Part shown: positions 1 through 6,767 of the stretch, in pieces
How the letters are laid out: every line of letters starts with the position of its first letter
Position numbering within the stretch: position 1 is the stretch's first letter
Assembly (NCBI GenBank): GCA_016209725.1
Contig: JACQVO010000211.1
Span: forward strand, 1 to 14,997
Length of the DNA: 14,997 bases
Source: Candidatus Methylomirabilota bacterium
Lineage (GTDB): Bacteria; Methylomirabilota; Methylomirabilia; Methylomirabilales; 2-02-FULL-66-22
Reading direction: 5' to 3'
Notes under the pieces: model-generated
What the model saw: only the letters and a program-made list of their open reading frames with translations
What the model was told of the DNA's origin: nothing
Databases searched by the model: none
Program-made: the position numbers and the translations under genes

Positions 1-1
1 C

Positions 2-304
2 GGGGCCCTGGGGGCCTTCGACCTCCCGGTCCACCGCCACGACGTCTACAACATCGCCGGGGGGCGGGCCACCACGGTCCGGGAGATGGCCCAGTTGGTC
101 CGGGAGCTGATCCCGGGCGCCGAGATCAGCGTCGGGGGAGGCCTGCTGGAGTGGCAGCCGGGGAGCACCATGCCGGTGAAGGGTGCCCTGGACCTGACGC
201 GGGCCAAGGCGGCATTCGGCTACCAGCCCAAATACGACCTCAAGGCCGGCCTGGCCGAATACATCGCGTGGTTCCGCCGGGGCCAGCCACCAACCGAAAT
301 CTGA
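2..304 (+). CDS. NAD-dependent epimerase/dehydratase, C-terminal part
   Basis: About 100 residues are visible of what should be a roughly 310-residue extended short-chain dehydrogenase/reductase; the Rossmann and catalytic YxxxK parts lie upstream of the window. What is seen is the typical end of a nucleotide-sugar epimerase/dehydratase: a 'YNIAGGR' strand followed by a helix with VREMAQLV (the usual YNVGsG..tsv..l segment), then 'LDLTRAKAAFGYQPKYDLKAGLAEYIAWFR', which matches the family pattern in which a D.(S/T)(R/K)A...LG(Y/W).P...L..GL...I.WF block closes the substrate domain. The frame is open to the left edge, so the internal ATG at 86 is not the start. The cupin gene follows 15 nt after the stop, suggesting co-transcription. 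The substrate cannot be told from this end. Confidence 0.85.
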   Translation, partial: GALGAFDLPVHRHDVYNIAGGRATTVREMAQLVRELIPGAEISVGGGLLEWQPGSTMPVKGALDLTRAKAAFGYQPKYDLKAGLAEYIAWFRRGQPPTEI

Positions 305-319
305 TCCAGGGAGGCGTCC

Positions 320-721
320 ATGACGAAAGGCACGAAGCCCAAAGCCAAGCTGATGCGCGCCGAGGAGGCGTTCTGGGAGCAGCCGCCGGGACATTTCGAG
401 GCCTTCTCCAAGCTGCTGGTGCATCCCAGCAACGCGAACACTAAGTTCTTTGACTTCCGGATCTCCAGCTATCAACCGAAGGGCTACGCCGAGGTCCACG
501 TCCACCAGATCGCGGAAAACGTCTACTACATCCTCCAGGGGAGGGGGATGGTGGAGTTGGACGGGGAGCGGCACCTGGTGGAACCCCACATGGTCATCCA
601 CATCCCGCCGGGGGTCCGCCACGGGATCTTCAACACCGGGCTTGAGGACCTCATCTTCATCGTGGTGGCTTCACCGCCGTCGGATATGCCCGAGGTGAAG
701 CAGACCGGCGGGAAGTCGTGA
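320..721 (+). CDS. Single-domain cupin protein (cupin_2 type)
   Basis: This 133-residue protein has the size of a single cupin barrel. Cupin motif 1 lies around residues 55-74, with H60-x-H62 and E66 as likely metal ligands and the closing LQGRG turn. Motif 2 is PPGVRHGIFN at 96-105, supplying H101. The motif glutamate sits one residue closer to the histidines than in the standard pattern, which may only be a small loop change. An AGGGAGG ribosome-binding sequence at 308-314 supports the ATG at 320. Such small cupins act as metal-dependent isomerases or dioxygenases, or as ligand-binding proteins, and the sequence does not decide between these. Its position before a sugar ABC transporter suggests a role on the imported compound, for example as a sugar (acid) isomerase; this is inference. 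Confidence 0.88.
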   Translation: MTKGTKPKAKLMRAEEAFWEQPPGHFEAFSKLLVHPSNANTKFFDFRISSYQPKGYAEVHVHQIAENVYYILQGRGMVELDGERHLVEPHMVIHIPPGVRHGIFNTGLEDLIFIVVASPPSDMPEVKQTGGKS

Positions 722-747
722 TGGGGCTCGCGGTTCGGCTGCGAATC

Positions 748-762
748 GGCGGGGATGCCGCC
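748..762 (+). other. Intergenic stretch 722-828 with a short stem-loop
   Basis: The 107 bp between the cupin stop and the ATPase start contains one small perfect stem-loop (GGCGG, 5-nt loop, CCGCC). It has no T-run and no convincing -35/-10 pair. It may be a weak attenuator or chance in GC-rich DNA. An operon promoter could lie here but cannot be read directly. Confidence 0.25.
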
Positions 763-828
763 CTGGCGAGGGAATGTGACACCGGGCCTCCTTCCACGGG
801 GGGAGAGCATTGAGCGCACGAGGTTGCC

Positions 829-2331
829 ATGGGTGACGATTTCGTACTCCAGTTCGAAGGGATCAGCAAGCAGTTCCCGGGGGTCAAGGCGTTGGAGGAT
901 GTCAGCTTCGACCTGCGGCGGGGTGAGGTCCACATGCTGGTCGGGGAGAACGGGGCGGGCAAGTCCACCCTGATCAAGATCCTGGCCGGCGCCCACCGGC
1001 ACGATGCGGGTCGCATCGTCATCAACGGGCAGCCGGCCGAGATCCAGAATCCGGCCCAGGCCCTGGCCCGGGGCGTGAGCGTGATCTATCAGGAGTTCAA
1101 TCTGGTGCCCTTCCTCAGCGTGGCCCAGAACATCTTCCTGGGGCGAGAGCCGAGGCACCCCAAGATCCCCGGTCTCATCGACCATGCCCGGATGAACGCC
1201 GAGAGCCGGGCGCTGCTCGAATCCCTGGGCGTGGACATCGATCCGCGGACTATGGTCCACTACCTGGGCGTGGCCCAGCAACAGATGGTGGAGGTGGTCA
1301 AGGCGCTGTCGGTGAACGCCCAGATCGTCGTCATGGACGAGCCGACGTCTGCCCTGACCACCCGGGAGATCGAACAGCTCTTCGCTGCCATCCGGCGCCT
1401 GACGGCCCGCGGGGTCGGCGTAATCTACATCTCCCACCGCCTGGAGGAGGTATTCCAGATCGGGGACCGGGTCACGGTGCTCCGGGACGGTAAGTGGATC
1501 GCGTCCATGAATGTCCGGGACGCCACGATGGACGTCATCATCCAAGCGATGGTGGGCCGCACGATCGACCGGCTGTTCCATCGCGACTTCATGACGGATA
1601 AGGGGCAGGTGGCCTTGGCCGTCCGGAACCTCCACCGGCACGGCGTCCTGCAGGATATCAACATGACGGTCCGCTGCGGGGAGATCGTGGGACTGGCGGG
1701 ACTGGTGGGGGCGGGCCGGACCGAGCTGGCCCGGGTGATCTTCGGAGCGGATCCATACGACGCGGGTGAGGTGACGATTTTCGGGCGCACCCTCCGAGGG
1801 TCCCCGGTGGAGTGCGTGGCCATCGGCGTCGGCTTCCTGCCGGAGGATCGGAAGCGGGAGGGCCTGGCCCTCATCCTCCCGCTACGCGAGAACGTCGTGA
1901 TGGCCAGCCTGCGCCGCCTCTTTCCGTCCGGCATCATCCGGCGCGCCAAGGAGCGGGGGGTGGTGTCCGACTTCGTGAAGTCCCTGGACATCGCCACCCC
2001 CTCTATCAATCGGATGACCAAGTTTCTCAGCGGGGGGACGCAGCAGAAGGTCGTCCTCGCCAAATGGCTCTGCACCCAGTCCCGGTTTCTGATCTTCGAC
2101 GAGCCGACCCGGGGGATCGACGTCGGCGCCAAGGCCGAAATCCACCAGCTCATGAACGAGTTGGTGAAACAGGGGGCGGCGATCCTGATGATCTCGTCGG
2201 AACTTCCTGAAGCCCTGAATATGAGCGACCGGATCTATGTCATGCATAAGGGCCGCATCACCAAGGAGCTGAGCCGCGAGGAGGCGACCCAGGAAGCCAT
2301 CCTCCGCCACGCCATGGGGGTCACGATATGA
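829..2331 (+). CDS. CUT2-family sugar ABC transporter ATP-binding protein (RbsA/MglA/XylG type)
   Basis: The 500-residue length and two fused nucleotide-binding domains are standard for RbsA/MglA-type ATPases, which power monosaccharide uptake at the inner face of the membrane. NBD1 has Walker A GENGAGKST (39-47), the family's atypical signature region LGVAQQQMVEVVKAL (146-160), Walker B VVMDEPTSAL (167-176) and switch H in ISHRLEE (201-207). NBD2 has the degenerate P-loop GLVGAGRTE (291-299) usual for this family, a full LSGGTQQK signature (400-407) and DEPTRGID (424-431). GAGG about 5 nt upstream supports the ATG at 829. The 3' end overlaps the first permease by 4 bp (ATGA), which indicates translational coupling. 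I give no gene symbol because ribose, galactose, xylose and other CUT2 ATPases cannot be separated by eye. Confidence 0.96.
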   Translation: MGDDFVLQFEGISKQFPGVKALEDVSFDLRRGEVHMLVGENGAGKSTLIKILAGAHRHDAGRIVINGQPAEIQNPAQALARGVSVIYQEFNLVPFLSVAQNIFLGREPRHPKIPGLIDHARMNAESRALLESLGVDIDPRTMVHYLGVAQQQMVEVVKALSVNAQIVVMDEPTSALTTREIEQLFAAIRRLTARGVGVIYISHRLEEVFQIGDRVTVLRDGKWIASMNVRDATMDVIIQAMVGRTIDRLFHRDFMTDKGQVALAVRNLHRHGVLQDINMTVRCGEIVGLAGLVGAGRTELARVIFGADPYDAGEVTIFGRTLRGSPVECVAIGVGFLPEDRKREGLALILPLRENVVMASLRRLFPSGIIRRAKERGVVSDFVKSLDIATPSINRMTKFLSGGTQQKVVLAKWLCTQSRFLIFDEPTRGIDVGAKAEIHQLMNELVKQGAAILMISSELPEALNMSDRIYVMHKGRITKELSREEATQEAILRHAMGVTI

Positions 2332-3275
2332 GCGACAATGTGTGGCGCGCATGGGCGCGGCGCGCGACGATGGCGCCCGGAGCTGTCTACGCCCTCATCC
2401 TGCTAAGCCTGATCTTCAGCCTGTTTACGGCCCAGTTCCTGACGCTGCCCAACCTGGCCAATGTCGGCATGCAGGCGGCCGTCCTGGTCATCGTGGCCCT
2501 GGGGATGACCCTCATCATTCTCTCGGAAGGAATCGACCTCTCGCTGGGTCCGGTCCTGGGGCTGGCGGGGGTGATCCTGGCCCTGTGCGTCAAGCAGCAA
2601 ATGCCTCTCGCGCTGGCAATTCTGCTGGCGATCCTCGTTGGGGCGGCCTTCGGCGCCCTGAACGGGGTCCTCGTCGCCCACCTCGGCCTCCCGCCCTTCG
2701 TTGTGACCTTGGGGACCTTCGGCATGGCCCAGGGGCTCGCTCTCGTCCTGACGGAGGGCGCGTCCATCCCCGGGCTGGGGCCGGGGATCCAGTACTTCAA
2801 CGATGGGCTGATTGCCGGCCTTCCGGTCCCGATCGTCATGACAGCCATCACATTCCTCGTGATCTACGTCATCCTCTACCACACGAAGTTCGGGACCTAC
2901 GTCTTCGCCCTGGGGGGAAATCAGGAGGCCCTGGGCCTGGCCGGCGTGCCCGTCCGCCTCTACAAGACGGGCGTGTATGTCCTCGGTGGTGCCCTGGCCG
3001 GCGTCGGTGCACTGGTCATGACGGGGCGGATGAACGCGGCCCATCCCACCGTCGGTGTGGGGCTGGAGTTCGACGCCATCGCCTCGGTGCTCCTGGGCGG
3101 TACCTCCTTCGAGCGGGGAAAGGGATGGCTGGCGGGAACGCTCATCGGGGTGGCGGCGGTCAGCGTGCTGCGGAACGGCCTGAACCTCATCGGCCTGAGC
3201 ACCTCATGGCAGGTCTCGATGGTGGGGACGGTCATCATCCTCGCCATCGTGGTGGATGCCTTGCGGGGGATCTGA
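2328..3275 (+). CDS. CUT2-family sugar ABC transporter permease 1 (RbsC-like)
   Basis: This 315-residue, very hydrophobic protein has multiple membrane segments and two hallmarks of the RbsC/BPD_transp_2 family: EGIDLSLG at 67-74 (family GGIDLSVGS) and a late GGTSF..GKG...GT..G segment near residues 258-275 (family GGTSL.GG.G...GT..G). The latter has an F-E-R in place of the usual L-x-G-G. It forms half of the translocation pore and couples to the ATPase encoded just upstream. The ATG overlaps the ATPase stop as ATGA, so the start is well supported. The next gene encodes a different permease of the same family, so the pore is probably a heterodimer. Confidence 0.95.
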   Translation: MSDNVWRAWARRATMAPGAVYALILLSLIFSLFTAQFLTLPNLANVGMQAAVLVIVALGMTLIILSEGIDLSLGPVLGLAGVILALCVKQQMPLALAILLAILVGAAFGALNGVLVAHLGLPPFVVTLGTFGMAQGLALVLTEGASIPGLGPGIQYFNDGLIAGLPVPIVMTAITFLVIYVILYHTKFGTYVFALGGNQEALGLAGVPVRLYKTGVYVLGGALAGVGALVMTGRMNAAHPTVGVGLEFDAIASVLLGGTSFERGKGWLAGTLIGVAAVSVLRNGLNLIGLSTSWQVSMVGTVIILAIVVDALRGI

Positions 3276-3276
3276 A

Positions 3277-4212
3277 ATGTCAAAGGACTGGTTGAGCCGG
3301 CTTTCCCGGGTGGCCACGATCATCCTGCTGCTGGTGGCACTGTCCGTCATCAGCCCCGCCTTCCTCTCCGCCCAGAATCTCACCAATGTCCTGCGGCAGG
3401 CTTCCCTCCTCTTCCTGCTCGCCGCGGGCCTGACGGTGGTGATCCTGACCGCGGGCATCGACCTGTCCATCGGGTCGGTCCTCGCCCTCTCGGCAAGCGT
3501 TGCCGCCAATTTCATCCAGCAGGGGTGGGTCTGGGGCGGGAGCCTCATCGGGCTTTTCATCGGGGCCGCCTGCGGCCTGCTGAATGGGCTCATGGTGGCT
3601 CTGATTGGTCTCCCGGCCTTCATCGCGACCTACGGCATGTTGTGGGTCGCCGCGGGGTTCGCCCAGGTGTTCATGAAGGGCGAGATCATTTCGGGCTTCC
3701 CCACCAGCTTCCGGTTGCTGGGGGCGGGCCACCTCCTCGGGATCCCGGTCCCGATCCTGGTGATGGCCGCGGTCCTGGCCGCCGTCGCGTTCACCCTGCG
3801 CAGGACGAGCTTCGGCCGCTACGTCTATGCCATCGGGGCCAACCGGGAGGCGGCGCGACTCTCCGGGATCAACATCCGGGGGAACCTGTTGCTGGTGTAT
3901 TCCCTCAGCGGGCTGGTCTCGGCCTTCGCCGGCTTGGTGTACGTCTCGCGCATCAACGCCGTGGAGTCCACCATCGGGGAGCCGCTGCTTCTGCCGGCCC
4001 TGGCCGCGGTCTGTATCGGCGGGACATCCCTCTTCGGCGGCGAGGGAGGAATCGAGGGAACCCTGGTGGGGGCTCTGATCATGACCCTGGTGACTAACGG
4101 GATGAACCTGCTGAACGTTTCCCCCTATTGGCAGTCCTTCGTCATGGGAGCGATCGTGGTGCTGGCGGTTGCCATCGATCAGCTCGGCTCCGAGAAGGCC
4201 GGGCGCACCTGA
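3277..4212 (+). CDS. CUT2-family sugar ABC transporter permease 2 (RbsC-like)
   Basis: This 311-residue multi-pass membrane protein carries AGIDLSIGS at 59-67 and ICIGGTSLFGGEGGIEGTLVG late in the protein, both classic RbsC-family landmarks, and here in a more canonical form than in permease 1. I take the ATG at 3277, one base after the previous stop, instead of the in-frame ATG at 3256, which would overlap the upstream gene and add a poor MPCGGSE extension. The GGGGGA upstream is a modest ribosome site, so translation probably depends on coupling. It should pair with permease 1. About 120 bp without a gene separate it from the binding-protein gene. Confidence 0.94.
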   Translation: MSKDWLSRLSRVATIILLLVALSVISPAFLSAQNLTNVLRQASLLFLLAAGLTVVILTAGIDLSIGSVLALSASVAANFIQQGWVWGGSLIGLFIGAACGLLNGLMVALIGLPAFIATYGMLWVAAGFAQVFMKGEIISGFPTSFRLLGAGHLLGIPVPILVMAAVLAAVAFTLRRTSFGRYVYAIGANREAARLSGINIRGNLLLVYSLSGLVSAFAGLVYVSRINAVESTIGEPLLLPALAAVCIGGTSLFGGEGGIEGTLVGALIMTLVTNGMNLLNVSPYWQSFVMGAIVVLAVAIDQLGSEKAGRT

Positions 4213-4332
4213 GGCGGGAGTGGGGGAGCTTCGGAGAGGGGGTGAGGCCTGGATGCGGTGACTGGCGAAGATGGGAGGGCAGCCGACAGAAGTGCGATGC
4301 CTTTCGGAGGATCAAAGAAGGAGGGGTGAGTC

Positions 4333-5346
4333 ATGATGACGCGAAGAGGGTTCTTGAAGACAGCGGCGGCGACGGCGGGGGTCGCCGCGGCCCACGAACT
4401 TGGCTGGCCCTCAGCGGGCTGGTCCCAGCAGAAGCCCTGGCGGATCGTGTTCCACACCAAGAACGTGGTCAACCCGTTCTGGAAGGCCACCCAGGTCGGT
4501 GCGAAGGTCTCGCTGGACCGTTTCAAGGATCGCCCCATCGAGCTGATCTACGCGGCCCCGACGAAACCGGACAACATCGAGGAGCAGGTCCGGATCATGG
4601 AGGACTGGATCACGAAGAAGCCGGACGTGATGATCTTCGTCCCGGTGGACTACGTGGCCCTGGTCCCCACGGTGCAGAAGGCGGTCGCCGCGGGCATCCC
4701 CATCGTGAACTACTGCAACCGGATGGCGGCCGGCAAGACCGAGATCTATGTCGGCTCCGACGACGAACAGCTCGCCTACGACGTGGCGACCTACGCCTTC
4801 AAGGCCGTGGGCAACAAGGGGAAGGTGGTCATCCTGGACGGCGTGCCGGGTGCCATCACCGCCCAGGACCGCCACCGCGGCTACCTGCGTGCCCTGCGGG
4901 ACAACAAGGGGATGGAGCTTCTGGCCGCCCAGCCGGCGAACTACTCCCGACTGCAGGCCGTCCAGGTCATGGAGAACCTCCTGCAGCGATTCCCGCAGAT
5001 CGACGTGGTGCTGGCGGCCAACGACGAGCAGGGCCTGGGCGCCATCGAGGCGGTGGATGCCGCCGGGCGCATCGGGAAGGTCAAGGTGACCGGGGTGGAT
5101 GCGACCCCCCCGGCCATCCAGTCGATCCTCCAGGGTCGGCTGTTCGTGAGCGCGGATTACAGCGGCTTCGACCAGGGGTACCTCGCCGGCGAGGCGGCCT
5201 ACCGGCTCCTGAAAGGGGAGAAGATCCCATCGGAGCTCCTGCTCCCGGTGGTCCTGGTGGACAAGAACAACGCGCAGGCCTGGAACGTCCCCGTGGAGCA
5301 GCGGAGGCCGCCGGTCTGGGAGAAGGTCGTGGCATTGCAGAAGTAG
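4333..5346 (+). CDS. Periplasmic sugar-binding protein of the CUT2 importer, Tat-exported
   Basis: This 337-residue protein belongs to the Peripla_BP_4 / RbsB-like type 1 binding-protein class. The N-terminus has a twin-arginine signal, TRRGFLK at 3-9, followed by an Ala-rich stretch to about residue 30, so it is probably exported folded. The fold is visible as WRIVFHTKNVVNPFW (36-50; the family's '..N.FW' ligand-loop start), NIEEQVRIMEDWITKKPDVMIFVP (81-104), IPIVNYCNR (122-130), GKVVILDG (163-170) and VVLAANDEQGLGAIEA (225-240). AAGGAGG 10-16 nt upstream gives a strong ribosome site; ATG 4336 is a possible alternative start. Unusually, the binding-protein gene is last in the transporter operon. 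The ligand cannot be predicted. Confidence 0.94.
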   Translation: MMTRRGFLKTAAATAGVAAAHELGWPSAGWSQQKPWRIVFHTKNVVNPFWKATQVGAKVSLDRFKDRPIELIYAAPTKPDNIEEQVRIMEDWITKKPDVMIFVPVDYVALVPTVQKAVAAGIPIVNYCNRMAAGKTEIYVGSDDEQLAYDVATYAFKAVGNKGKVVILDGVPGAITAQDRHRGYLRALRDNKGMELLAAQPANYSRLQAVQVMENLLQRFPQIDVVLAANDEQGLGAIEAVDAAGRIGKVKVTGVDATPPAIQSILQGRLFVSADYSGFDQGYLAGEAAYRLLKGEKIPSELLLPVVLVDKNNAQAWNVPVEQRRPPVWEKVVALQK

Positions 5347-5469
5347 TGTGGTGACTCTCAAATCCCCTTACTATTCCGTTCACCCTGAGCATGTCGAAGG
5401 GTGAGGAAATCGGGCTTCGACACGCTCAGCCCGAGCGGGTCTACTGTAAAGGCGTTACTCGCCACCTCA
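5347..5469 (+). repeat. Copy A of a hairpin-rich, MITE-like intergenic repeat
   Basis: The element starts on the base after the binding-protein stop codon. Its left end TGTGGTGACTCTCAA and right end (TTACTCGCCACCTCA) are imperfect inverted copies of each other. Inside, CCGTTCACCCTGAGC...(5376-5401) can fold back on CGGGCTTCGACACGCTCAGC... (5411-5438) with roughly 19 of 26 positions pairing; local hairpins are CACCCT/AGGGTG and CGGGCT/AGCCCG. A second copy lies at 14346-14520 in the same orientation. The TTCGACA(A/C)GCTCAGCCC core resembles a palindromic repeat I have seen in many unrelated bacterial genomes. No transposase is present. Confidence 0.8.
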
Positions 5470-5483
5470 CCAGCGGGTTACGC

Positions 5484-5507
5484 GGGTATGGGTGGAGGGG
5501 GAGGGGG
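5484..5507 (+). other. G-quadruplex-type motif upstream of the second cupin gene
   Basis: Four G-runs on the + strand, GGG-TAT-GGG-TGGA-GGGGG-A-GGGGG, have loops of 3, 4 and 1 nt and satisfy the usual G3+N1-7 rule. The motif lies about 100 nt before the next start codon, in the non-coding strip 5470-5608. Folding and function are not shown by sequence alone. Confidence 0.45.
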
Positions 5508-5525
5508 CGCCTAGCCCTTCCCCCG
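5497..5525 (+). terminator. Possible terminator-like stem-loop (no clear U-run)
   Basis: GGGGGA-GGG can pair with CCC-T-TCCCCC across a short loop with one bulged T, followed by GTTTCCCTTG. It lies between the importer operon and the cupin-led operon, so a transcription stop here is plausible. It overlaps the G-run motif, so the two folds would compete. There is no true poly-T tract. Confidence 0.3.
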
Positions 5526-5590
5526 TTTCCCTTGACGTGGCCTGAGGTGCCCGGCCGTCGAGCAAGAGCGGGCGGCAGCGCTTCTTCGGA

Positions 5591-5598
5591 AGAGGAGG
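5591..5598 (+). promoter_or_regulatory. Shine-Dalgarno that fixes a GTG start
   Basis: AGAGGAGG ends 10 nt before GTG 5609. No ATG occurs in that frame until residue 42, inside the barrel fold, so the GTG is the best start for the second cupin. Confidence 0.6.
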
Positions 5599-5608
5599 AT
5601 CCTGACTC

Positions 5609-6022
5609 GTGAAAACTCGAACCGCCAAGCGGGTCGTGGGGGTGGCCGCGGTCCCCCGGTACGAGGCCCCCGCCCCCTATCGCCGGTTTGCCCAGGCCCT
5701 GGTGGATCAGGCGTCGTTTCCCGACACGACCATGTGCGTCGGAGTCTTCACCTATCCCCCGGGAGCCAAGTCCCACACCCATCATCACACGGCGGAGAAC
5801 GAGATCTACTTCGTGCTCCAGGGGGAATTGACGAGCGTGCAGGACGGCCGGGCCCTCCGGGTGCCCCGGCACAACCTGGTCTTCATCCCGAAGGGGGTGA
5901 GGCACTACGCCGAGAACCGGACGGGGCGCCGGTGCGTCTTCCTGGCGGTTCACGCCCCCCCGGTGCCGGACCTGTTGGAATTCCAGCGATCCTGGAGGCG
6001 GATCCCTGCAAGGAGGCGGTGA
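5609..6022 (+). CDS. Single-domain cupin protein with full metal-binding motif
   Basis: This 137-residue protein has cupin motif 1 in exact canonical spacing: G52, H58-x-H60, E65 and G72, within KSHTHHHTAENEIYFVLQG. Motif 2 is PKGVRHYAEN (94-103), giving H99 as the fourth metal ligand. It is therefore expected to bind a divalent metal. The start is GTG, chosen because of AGAGGAGG upstream. The stop is followed 3 nt later by the ATG of the isomerase-like gene, whose ribosome site lies inside this gene, so the two are translationally linked. It shares the single-barrel design with the cupin at 320-721, but the metal site is better preserved. Enzyme (isomerase, dioxygenase, decarboxylase) or sensor roles remain open. 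Confidence 0.87.
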   Translation: MKTRTAKRVVGVAAVPRYEAPAPYRRFAQALVDQASFPDTTMCVGVFTYPPGAKSHTHHHTAENEIYFVLQGELTSVQDGRALRVPRHNLVFIPKGVRHYAENRTGRRCVFLAVHAPPVPDLLEFQRSWRRIPARRR

Positions 6023-6025
6023 GTC

Positions 6026-6730
6026 ATGGCGACCTGGGAGCGGAAGTTGGGGCTGATCGTGCCCTCGTGGAACACGGTCATGGAGTACGAATTCCAGCGG
6101 ATGGCCGTGCCGACCATGTCGGTCCACACCATGCGGATCTCGCATACCGCCGACACGGAAGAGAACCTGACCTGGATGGGGACGCAGGTGCCGGCCGCCT
6201 CGAAGCTTCTGGCCCATGCCAAGGTGGGGGTCATCTGCTACGGCTGCACCGCCGGGGGCTTCCTCAAGGGGCCGGGATACGACCGCCAGATCATCCAGGA
6301 CATCGAGGCGGCGACCGGGATCCCCGGGGCGGCCACGGCGGCGGCGGTTGTGGACGCGCTCCGGGCGCTGGGCGCCAGGCGGGTGAGCGTGGCCTCCCCC
6401 TATGAACCCTGGCTGAACGAAAAGCTGCGGAGCTATTTGAAGGAGTGCGGCTTCGAGGTGCTGGCCATCAAGGGGTTCGGCACGCAGGCACATGCGAGCT
6501 TCACCCCGGAACAGAATGCGACCCTCGTGGCGGAGGTGGACCGGGCCGAGGCTCAGGCCATCTTCATAAGCTGCTCGAACTTCCGCACGCTGGAGATCAT
6601 CGAGCCGCTGGAGCAGAAGCTCGGCAAGCCGGTCGTGACCAGCAACTCCGCCTCCGTCTGGAAGATGCTGCGCCTGATGGGGGATTCCCGGAGCCTCCCG
6701 GAGGCCGGCCGGCTGCTGTCTGAGGCCTGA
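6026..6730 (+). CDS. Maleate isomerase / Asp-Glu racemase superfamily enzyme
   Basis: This 234-residue protein matches the maleate cis-trans isomerase and arylmalonate decarboxylase branch of the Asp/Glu racemase superfamily. Landmarks are GLIVPSWNTVME (9-20; family 'GxIvPSsNt..E'), CYGCTAGGF (71-79) and ISCSNFRTLE (181-190). C74 and C183 are the expected pair of catalytic cysteines; arylmalonate decarboxylase has only the second, so this protein looks like a two-cysteine isomerase or racemase. The C-terminus GKPVVTSNSASVWKMLRL is also family-typical. AAGGAGG at 6010-6016 gives a strong start. If it is a true maleate isomerase it would convert a cis-dicarboxylate to the trans form without cofactor, but the substrate is not determined. 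A second family member is encoded at 13569-14345. Confidence 0.88.
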   Translation: MATWERKLGLIVPSWNTVMEYEFQRMAVPTMSVHTMRISHTADTEENLTWMGTQVPAASKLLAHAKVGVICYGCTAGGFLKGPGYDRQIIQDIEAATGIPGAATAAAVVDALRALGARRVSVASPYEPWLNEKLRSYLKECGFEVLAIKGFGTQAHASFTPEQNATLVAEVDRAEAQAIFISCSNFRTLEIIEPLEQKLGKPVVTSNSASVWKMLRLMGDSRSLPEAGRLLSEA

Positions 6731-6767
6731 TTCCGGTCCAGGACACGGCAAGAGGAGATCGGTACGC

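Noticed and set aside
526..1641. A 371-codon open frame on the minus strand
   Set aside because: It is antisense to the cupin and the ABC ATPase, whose motifs are unambiguous.
4128..5354. A 408-codon open frame overlapping the binding-protein gene
   Set aside because: It is an alternative frame of the Tat-exported binding protein; its Gly/Arg/Pro-rich product has no recognisable fold.
5391..5612. A small open frame through repeat copy A with an AQPERV stretch
   Set aside because: The peptide is a by-product of the palindromic repeat. The same AQPERV string appears from repeat copy B, so it reflects the repeat and not a protein.
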